A stretch of 64,000 nucleotides of DNA. Source: Charina bottae. Lineage: Eukaryota > Chordata > Lepidosauria > Squamata > Charinaidae. Position numbers and translations under genes: made by a program. Below the pieces are notes generated by a model. That model saw nothing but the letters and a program-made list of their open reading frames with translations. It was not told the origin of the DNA and ran no database searches. This document shows positions 1-9,600 of this stretch, piece by piece. The DNA lies in assembly GCA_023362775.1 (NCBI GenBank), contig JALMGJ010000015.1:23835001-23899000 (forward strand), in the 5' to 3' direction. Position 1 is the stretch's first letter, and each line of letters opens with the position of its first letter.

Positions 1-254
1 AAGAGCCAGCGTTGTCCGAAGACACTTCCGCAGTCATGTGGTTGGCATGACAAGCATGGAACGCTGTTACCTTCCCACCGAAGTGGTACCTATTCATCTA
101 CTTGCATTTGCATGCTTTCGATTTGCTAGGTTGGCAAGAGCTGGGGCGAGTGCGGGAGCTCACTCCGTCACGCGGCGCTCGGGTCTCGAACCTCCAAATT
201 TGTGATCTTCCGATCGACAAGCCTGGCGTCTTACCCGCTGAGCTACCACGCCCC
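1..254 (-). repeat. tRNA-derived SINE, truncated by window edge
   Basis: Read on the minus strand, it begins GGGGCGTGGTAGCTCAGCGG, a tRNA-like head with A box, followed by a B box (GGTTCGAGACC). It is the same family as the copies at 44150 and 45695. Confidence 0.8.
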
Positions 255-570
255 TCTTTATATACTATACATCACCACCAATGTCCCACTGATGGTCACT
301 GTCTTAGGTGGCTTCCCAAGGGGATTAGACAAGGACATGAAGAAGAAAATGTGCTGTTGGTTTGGTCCCCCCAGGTTTCCTAAGAGGGTGGAGAAGACCA
401 GAACAGACCAGTGAGAACAGAAGCTGTCTGCCATCAACCTGAGATTCCAAGTTTCCATTCCTGCCTCTCGAGGCCGGCAGACGTTTGCAAGCCTGCAGAA
501 TTTTTCTCAGGACTGCAGGCAGAAATCAGCAAAGCGCAGCACAGTTGGCCCTCCTTTGTCTTGCACTGAC
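254..570. other. Intron of TMEM67-like gene, no feature seen
   Basis: Between the SINE and exon 16 I see no exon, repeat or RNA that I recognise. Confidence 0.5.
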
Positions 571-698
571 CTCCAAAACCAGCAACACAGCAAACAGCTG
601 AAGTGAAGGGTGCACCTTCCTGTGCGTCTGGATTTCATTCCACTCATTAGCGATCAGAAAAGTCCTCCAGGCACTCACTGACGAAGCTGCCCCTGGAC
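571..698 (-). CDS. TMEM67-like exon 16
   Basis: 128 bp containing [18 protein letters not shown] and a hydrophobic end, LFAVLLVLE. Meckelin has [18 protein letters not shown]. Donor GTCAGT at 570. The acceptor is placed at GGGAG|GTCC because it completes a glycine with exon 15; an acceptor 12 bases downstream keeps the same frame and cannot be excluded. Confidence 0.8.
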
Positions 699-3600
699 CT
701 CCCGAAACAGAGGGAGGGCGCATGCAAGCAAACAGAAACAATGGGATTTATTGGAAGACGCCGCACATACCTCTCGGATTTTTTTTGACAACGCGCAAAG
801 CTTGGCACCCTGGAGCTTTTGCTGTGTGCTCATCTGCCTCTCTGATAGCAAAGCATTCAGCGCAGCTTGGCTGGCTTCCAAAAAGGGTTGGAGCAATCCA
901 TGGAAGTCCTGGGGATCCATGGCTATTAGCCTTGATGGCATGGGACCACCTCTGAAGGCTGGTGGGCTTCCCAGGGCAGTTGGTGGGCCACTGGGAGAAC
1001 AGACTGCTGGGCTAGATGGGCCAGGGGTCTGATCCAGCAGGGCACGGCTGATGTTCTCAAGTTCTGAACCTGAGGGCCACTGCTTTCTCATCTGCTGATC
1101 TCCCAGAAGAAGCTGGCCCTTGGAATTGCCCAAAGCAATAACAAATAATAACCTTTCGTTGTTGGTTTTTCCTTCGGCTTCTCCCAGTCTATCAGGAAGA
1201 TGGAAACTGTTAACTGGGTGATCAGAAGATGTAGGAGATCCAGGCTCTAGAACGAAAGCATCCATAGGGAATGATGTCTCTGGGATACGGAGATATGCTC
1301 TGCCTATCTTAAGAGTCTGACCTCTCCTACAGAGGTTTGCAAGCCCTGCGCCCTGAGTATCTTCAGAGCAGAGCGGAGCTCACGTTCAACTCAAACGCCT
1401 AATACTAAGCCAATGGGAATTTGCACAAGTGCGGGGTCCCACTGAGCAGTGAACCCCTTCCTCTTGGCTCGGATTTGGGGCATGACGGACGAGCAGTCCT
1501 GGCAACAGGTAGCGAAGGATTCCGCCCTTCAAGAGGACAATGGCCAGCCACTGCCACACTGCGGCCAAGAAAACAACAGGACACATCTGCGGTCGTCAAG
1601 AATTAAGCTGGGGAATTCTGGGAGTTGAAGTCCACATGTCTGAAACTTGCCAAGTTTGAGAAACCCTGCTCTAGAGAATGAAATTTCTCAGAGACACAGT
1701 GCCAAAAAGACACAAGCTTCCTCGTGCCTAGCTCTTTCTGACCTCTTACCTTCAAAACAAGAGCACACAACGCGTAGATTATGAAGTTGGTTTCTGCTTG
1801 GCTACCGGCAGCTGGGAGCGAAATTTCCACTGTAGAATACTGCTGACCCTGCAGAAGAAAAGGCAAAAAAGGACAGATCTTTCTGCTCATGAGTTTTTAG
1901 ATGCCTCAGCCCAAGCATTACTATTATTCTTGATATCATTATTCTCTTCCTCTTAAAGGAACCCTCTCTCCTGGATTTTAGAAAAAACCTAAAGACCTGG
2001 TTCTGCCACCATGCTTGGGGAGGGGAGGGGAACAGCCAGTCTTGGGGTTGGCTGGCCCCTTAGATCTGCCTTGACCAGCCTTACCGACCTATGGGATAAG
2101 TAAGATCTCCCATTGCTTGGACTGGACTGTATTAGATATTTTTATTGGCTTTTATTGGTATTTATGTTTTTTACTGATTTTAAACTCTTGTTGTGAACCG
2201 CTCAGGGTCCCTCCTTGTGGGGGAGATGGGCGGGATATAAATATGACAAATAAATAAACAAACCCCATACTGTTTACAAAAGCAGTAAATGCAATATACA
2301 CTAAAATCATTTAAAATAAGCCAATAGAACGCTGGATGCATGCACGCACATGTGTGCGTACCCACACACATCCCTGCTTACCTTGAAGACAATCAACCAG
2401 TAAACGCTAATTCCCAGAGTCACCACGAAAAAGACGTTTGCCAGAGACCCAGCCAGGCAGGCAAAGAATTTCAATATGGTCTGGAGGTAAAAATAAATAA
2501 ATAATGGGAATGAAATTCTGAACCGAGGGAGGCCTGTATGGAAAAAAAGCAATTTTGCGCCATCTTGTTTTTCAGTATCTAGCAAAGTGTAAGCAAAAAT
2601 GGCCCATGATTAATAATATTAGTTGACAATAGAAAAAAATGGATGGTATGTTGTAACCTTAGAGTAAGAGTTTAATGTAAGTTTTACTTATATCTGTTGT
2701 AAAAGGAGTTATTCCTTTTTCTATTTCTGTTCTCTTCTTTTCCTTTTTTTCTGCACTTCTGTTCTCTTTCTCTTTCTTTATTAGTTTCGGTTAGATTTTA
2801 TCTCTTTGTTTTAAAGTTTAACAAAGTTATTATAAACCAAAAAAATGATCAAAAGGTTAATGTCACCCTTACCGTAAAATTGACGTTTTGCAGGCGAGAT
2901 CGCCGGGCCCAACTGCTGGTTTCCAACAAGGCACAGAGGATGGAAAGAAACCCCAGAACCCCAAAAGTAATCTGTGCAGGACAATGTGTGTGTCATTCAC
3001 AGCAGAACTCAGATGGAAAATATGCAGAACATCTTGACATTAAGTAAGCTGCTTTGTGCAGTTATCTTGGGTCCATAAGAATATACCTAAAACCTACAAA
3101 GAGCATCTTTGGGAACAAGCTGATTGGAAGAGGAAATTGTGCAATAACCCTTCTCCAAGCTAGGTGTCTTCCAGATGTGCGGACTTCAACTCCCAGCATT
3201 CCACAGACAACGCGGCCTCCCCGAGAATTCCAGAAGTTGAAACCTAACCCATCTAGAAGGCCATACAGGGTGGGGAAGCATGATATGGGGGAAAGGGTTA
3301 AAAGCATCTTCCTGGTGTGGCTCTTTTTCTAAAGAGATAGGGCCATTCTGTTAGGAAAAAGAAAAAATGCTCTTCATGTAACATGTCATATCATAATGAA
3401 GAGTCTTGCAGAGCAATAAAGACCTAGCAGCTTTAGTGTGGGATGGTTTTCACTCTCTAAAGCTCAACTGGTCAGTGGCTTTAATCTTCTTTACACCATT
3501 TGCCTGTGCAGCAAAACCAGCAAAAACCCCTTAAAAGTTCAACAGGCAGCCCAAAAATCTTGCCTCGTGCTTACTCACATCAGTTGCTAGCTGAGCTGAT

Positions 3601-6600
3601 CCAGGGCTCTGAACATAGGAGACTGAAAATGACACCTGCAGAGAAATCGTGCAACAAAAAGGGGGAAAGGGTGTATCTACAATAAGACGTCCACAAAGCC
3701 AAAGGGCAAGGAAACGTGGAAGCCGGGGGCGAAGGGAAGAAAGAAATCTGCCCCTCCCCAGCCTTGAAATTGGAGCCATGTCTATATCTGCCTCTGGATC
3801 TGCAGAATATAAAGGCCGTGGCCATTCCCACCACACGCACTTGCCTGGGCCACTCCTGGGAGGCTGTGCGTTGCGTATCTGACCGTCAAGAAGAAAGGTG
3901 GGTCTTCTCCAGGAACAGTGGTTGGTAGGTGGACACTGTAAAAGCCAGGAAGAAGAATGGTTCTTGATTTGGGGCAGGGTTTCTCAACCTTGGCCCCTTG
4001 AAGATGGGTGAACGCCAACTCCCAGAATTCCCCACCCAGCATGCAGGTGACGTCCACGCATCTTCAAGGGGCCAAGGTGGAGAAACACTGGTTTGGGGGA
4101 AGGAGGGATGGAGAAAAACTGGAGGAGAAAGCAATGAATGGGCAGGTGAGCAGTGCCTCTTGAGCTTCTAGGAGGAAAATGAGCTGCAGCAGAAGAGAAA
4201 GGGGTTCTTGGCTGAAAACAGCGAGATCTAAAAGTGCTCAGCAGCTCCCAATGCAGAGGTACTTTAGGTACCAACCGAGTGGCATGTCTGCTCGGTAAAC
4301 CCAATGGACGTTTGCATTCACTGCTTTGCAAAAAAAGGTCTGAGAGAAAATTAGAACAAGGATAGGATCACCTAACCAACTAGGCATGTATTCTTTTTCC
4401 CCTTTTTCTTATTTCCTTCATTTCTGTCCACAACTACAGCATTCCTGAGAGATCGTTGCCCAGCCTCTCTTCAGCACTTCCAGTAGAGTCCACCAGCGGC
4501 TCTTACTTTTAGGAAACCCTTCCTGACCTCCAGCCAGAATCTGCTTCCTTGTAATTTGAGTCATTGCTTCTTGCTCTGTCAATTCTGCCCCAACTTCTCC
4601 ACAAAAGATGGCCATCAGTCTCCCCACCACCTTCTCTTCTCCAGGCTAAACATACCCAACGCCTCCAACTGTTCCTCCTAAGATTTTCCTTCTATGTATA
4701 GTTGAAGGCTTTCACAGCCGGAATTCGATGGTTGTTGTAGGTTTTCCGGACTGTGTGGCCGTGTTCTGGCAGATTTGGTTCCTAACGTTTTGCCAGTAGC
4801 TGTGGCTGTCATCTTCAGAGGACAGGAGCACAGCTAGAAGATTCTCTCTGTGCCCAAGCGGAGGGTGTGTGTTCCTGCTGGTGTTTATAGCTGCTGAGAG
4901 GTCAGAGAGAATCTTCTAGCTGTGCTCCTGTCCTCTGAAGATGCCAGTCACAGCTCCTGGCGAAATGTTAGGAACCAAATCTGCCAGAACACGGCCACAT
5001 AGCCCGGAAAACCCACAACAACCATTTTCCTTCTATCTTGGTTATTGTACTCTAGACACTTTCCTGTTTCTCAAGGTCCTTTCTAATATGTGGTGGGCAA
5101 TATTCTATCAACCCCCAGGCAACCTCCACCATTAAGCAGGCCTTGTGGAATGCTAATGATGCTGGGTTGTTTTTTTTTTACCTGAGCAGCAATTCTTTTG
5201 CTAGTGTAACAGATGCTGGAGCATTTGACGAATTCCCTTTTCTATTTGACAGCCCGTCGACCAGAAAGAACCTTCTCAGCGCTTGAGTCAACAGGGGTGC
5301 TAAATGTCAAAACAAAACGCAGGGGGAAAGATCTTAGCAAAGGCTCTGGAGCTGTACTTTCAACACAGTGTGCAAAGCTAAGCAGAATAGCGCCAGAGAA
5401 GTCGTTTGATATCTGTAAGGCCAGAACGGGTCGGGATATTTTGCAGGGGCTGAAACGAAACTGCAAAACTGAACGTGCACCTCCAAGGCACGTTCAGACA
5501 TGACATTAATGGACACCGCTTGCGGCAAACACCTCTGTGTCCGCCCTTCCAGAAGTTGCTCCCCTTGGAAAAGGCTGTGCTTGAGGAGAGAAGCTTTGCA
5601 ACATTTGGAGAAGAGGAAAACGGAAAGAAGGGATTAATGAATGAAGCTAAGTTTTTAGAAATGGGGGGGAAAAGAAAAAGGGTTCCAGCAAATGCCTTAA
5701 TTAAGGGACGATGTAGGTTTTAATGACAATCTGAAGACAATGCCTTTGATTTAAACCAAAAAAAAAGTCACCTTGGTTGTTTGTAACTATTGTGGGATTG
5801 CCTATAGGAACGGGCCACAATTGGGTGTTCCCCTCCTCATCTTCAAACTGCAAGAACATCTCGTAGAAGATGGGTTCTGGAGTCCTTTGCAGCAGTTCAG
5901 AGACTTCAAGGGTGCACTAAAAACAATAAAGATCAGGTGGGCGCTATGGAGCTTCCTTTGCTGGGCCAGAGAGGCCTATTTAAGCTACACGTCTGAGATT
6001 GGCATATTCAGTTGATCATTTCAAAAGAAGCCCCCAGAAATACAGAATCAGGAGAGACTGCAATCTATTACTCAGAGCCAGCTTCCACGGAAAACAGCGG
6101 GACTTCACAGATGACACCTTTAAACGGCTGATGTCCTTCAGATGTGCTGGGTTAACTAGCTGGACCCAGACCTCTGAAGGCCACCAAGTTGGAAAAGGCC
6201 CTGCGAGAAGAAATCAAGTGAATCTCAGTTTGATGGGTGACTTGTCTACTTAGATTCAAATATGGCCTTTTCCCCAAACTGCAAAATAGGATCCAATCCA
6301 CCAAGAAGCTCTTCCGAAGGTTAAACTGAAGTAGAGGTATCGCTTACAGACTGACTGTACGTGGTTCCAGGCATGAAGGCAGCTTCCAGGACCTTGTGGC
6401 TGTTTGGACAGAGCTAAATGGAGAAAATAGGATACACCCATTTCTAAATGTTTTTAAATGTTTTTATTTAACATAGCAAGTAAGTAACCTTAGCCTATGT
6501 TTTTCATTTTTCATGATTTAGTTAAACTGACGGCCTGCGGATTCAGGCAAAACAAAAAATGTCTTTGCATGAATGTGTCATGAGTGTTTCTGTTATCTTT

Positions 6601-9600
6601 CCCCTTCCCCACCTACCTTTTTAAGTGAATATATCACTTTTAACTTACCGTTGTTTTACAATCAAACTTATTGTTTGACTGTAAAACAGTTAGAGATTTA
6701 CAATAACAGGAAGCATTGTAAAAAAAAATCAGTCAATACTGCAAAATTAACATTAACATTAACATTATTTGCAGCTACAAAACGTGCTGATGGCTCCTGA
6801 TTTAAGAGAGTTTTAAAAGCAAATTAATGAAATTCTAGGAGGACTAGCATAATAAAGCCCCTGGGTCAGAGGCAATCGACGGCCAAATATCCTTTTATGG
6901 GAAGCAATAGGACCAGATACCATATAACACATCCTTCCCTTCCCCTTTTTGGTGGGCCCACAGGATTCTTAGTGATTTTTGGACTTCTCCCCAGAAAGCT
7001 ACGCTGGAAACAATTAACAGGCACACAAAATGCCAGGAACATCTGATAAGGAATTGTTATTGAAGAAAATTTGAGAAGCCATTATGGAAGAATTCCAGTG
7101 ACTTCTGTGTATCAAAAGTGTATTGTGAGATTGAGATTGAGATTGAGATTGAGATTGAGATTGAGATTGAGAGAGAGAGAGAGAGAGAGAGATGAAGGAC
7201 TAAGCAGTGGGCTGGACAATCCCTACTTTTAGAACAGGATGCCTGGTTTCCATCTGTCTCTTGCTTTGTAACAGCTAGATCTGGTATCAGCTTGTTTTCA
7301 TCTGACAGTGTGAGAACTAATGCTTGTGGGGACAACATTTAAAGATGAAAAGGAATTAGTTTACCTGCAGTGTTGCTCCTTTTACATCCTGCCAACCCAT
7401 GAACTTTCCTCGTGCATCGTATCGGATGACCTTGAAGTCAATCTGTAGAGAAGGGAAGCAAATTCAGGGGTGACTATGTCATGCATTTTAAGCAGGTCTC
7501 TCTGGTTTGCCAATTTACAGGTAGTCCTCGACTTACGACTGTCCGTTTAACAATGGTCCAAAGTTACGATGGCCTCAGAATGGGTGCTTTACGGCCTGTA
7601 AAGCATTTCCGAGCGTCGCAAAATGTCGCACACACACCCCGTGGTCACATAATCATATTTCGGGCACTTGGCAACCAGCTCGCATTTATGATCGGTTGCA
7701 GTGTCCCATGGTCACATGTTCGTGTTTTGCGATGTTGTTTACTGTTTTCTGGCAAAAACTGTCCATTGAGGAAGCTGGATTCACTTAACGGCCATGGTGA
7801 TTTGCTTAACGACCTGTGATTCGCTTAACAACTGCTGTAAAAAATGGTCGTAAAATCGGGTCCGGTCACGTGGTGACTCAACTTACGACCGCAACGTCTC
7901 ATTCCATCCCAATTGTGGTCGTAAGTCGAGGACTACCTGTAGTCCAAAAGTCCATTCAGCTCAAGTAACATGTCTGTTCGGTTGAAACACCCATAGCTAA
8001 TAACAGGGAATGCATCAGGCCTGCTCCAAGTCCTACATGCCATCCTGGTGTAACTTCTTCATAATCCCAGGTGAATGGAAACAGGCAAGGGCTGTTCAGA
8101 AAGGCCTGTGCAGATACTTAGAGATACCCCATTGTGAGGCCTGGTGTTTCCATAGCTCAGTTTTCACATTAACAGCCTTACTGCAAATTAAATCTAAAAA
8201 ATGGCCTTCAGCTGAGATTCCCATCATCTCAGGCAAAGATTTCCTAAAAAACGTGGGAACCATACCCCTCAGGTGTGAAGATACCAAGCAGACTCTCCGT
8301 CCCCACCCCAAGAACTTCATTACACATGGCTGCCTCTGAAACGCCTTCTCCACTGAGAAATGGCATCACGCTGCCGCTGCAGCCCGGGCGCCGTTTTGCA
8401 GCATTTGGTTGCAAAAGCCAGCTTGCTAAACTGGCCAGGCTCCCAATCTTGCCAAGCCATAATATTGGTCTGCTTTTGTGCTTTGTGTGACTCTAGCCAA
8501 CTGTGGCTTATTCAAAGAATGAGAACCACCTGCCACTTGGATTTTATTGTATTTATATTTTTGTTGTTGTTTTTATTGTATTTTAATGGTGTTGTTGTGG
8601 CTGTGAACCGCCCAGAGTCCCTCCTTGCGGGGGAGATGGTCGGTCATAGGCATTAAATAAATAAATAAATACATACATACATACATACATACATACATAC
8701 AGGCCATGATTAGGCAAACAATGGTTTATGATGTTTTGCTGCCTCTGGATCAGGAAAAAGAAGAGCATTCTAGCCACGGACCTTCCTCGCTCTCTGACAC
8801 GCATGGGGAGGGGGGGGGACACATGCACAGTTTTTCTGGATCTGCTTCAACTTGCCTTAGAGTGCTTCTCAAAAGCCATAGAAGGAAAAGGTCTGGCGGT
8901 GCGACCGTACCAAAGCTTTGGGAGGTCTTGGCTCCTGAAAAGAAAACCCATTCACGCTTTGCAGAAAATGGCAGGTGTTTCTGCAGGACACAAGGGCCCC
9001 CCACCACCCAGGGACCCTCTGAAAAGACAAAGGGCTCACAGGTGTCAGCTACAAGCCAGGGTGATGTCTCCAAGTCACCGCACCACAGATGCAAATTATA
9101 TCAACCATGTCATCTGCAGGATGCGTAGGATGCCAGCTGCTCCTTGAGATGCCGCAGCTGGAGCCGGAAGGCCAGAGCTGCAGATACTTACTTGGCCTTG
9201 GTGTAAAGAGCGTAAGCCCTGGTTTGCAAAGAGAAAGCTCTGAGGACGACCATGTTGGTGAGCATTTGACAAGCCGTGGCGTTGCAGGTGTCCTGGAGAG
9301 AAAGAGAACGGTGAAGCTGGGCGCAGATTATGAGCATCTACGACGGGTGGCACTTCAGACCATTTTGGTGCCCGGGTCTTTGTAAAACTGAGCCCTTTCA
9401 CAAGTTACTAGTTGCTGGACCCCAAGTCAAGGTTGTAACCAGTTTTTAAAAAACTACCTGTAAGGAAGGGGCTGCACATGATCACGCTAAGCCAGCGTCT
9501 CTCAACCTTGTCAACTTTAAGCTGTGTGGACTTCAATTCCCAGAATTCCCCAGCCAGCCATGGCTTGCTTGCTTGCTTGCTTGCTTGCTTCCATCCATCA

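Noticed and set aside
675..1265. 196-codon open frame on the minus strand starting MDAFVLEP
   Set aside because: It runs through true exon 15 (1153-1246) of the TMEM67-like gene in a wrong frame. An inner MDPQDF stretch looks slightly gag-like but has no supporting domain.
3842..3935. Alternative GT donor (CAA|GTGCGT) for TMEM67-like exon 10
   Set aside because: It would shift the frame into exon 11, whereas the GC donor keeps it and agrees with meckelin.
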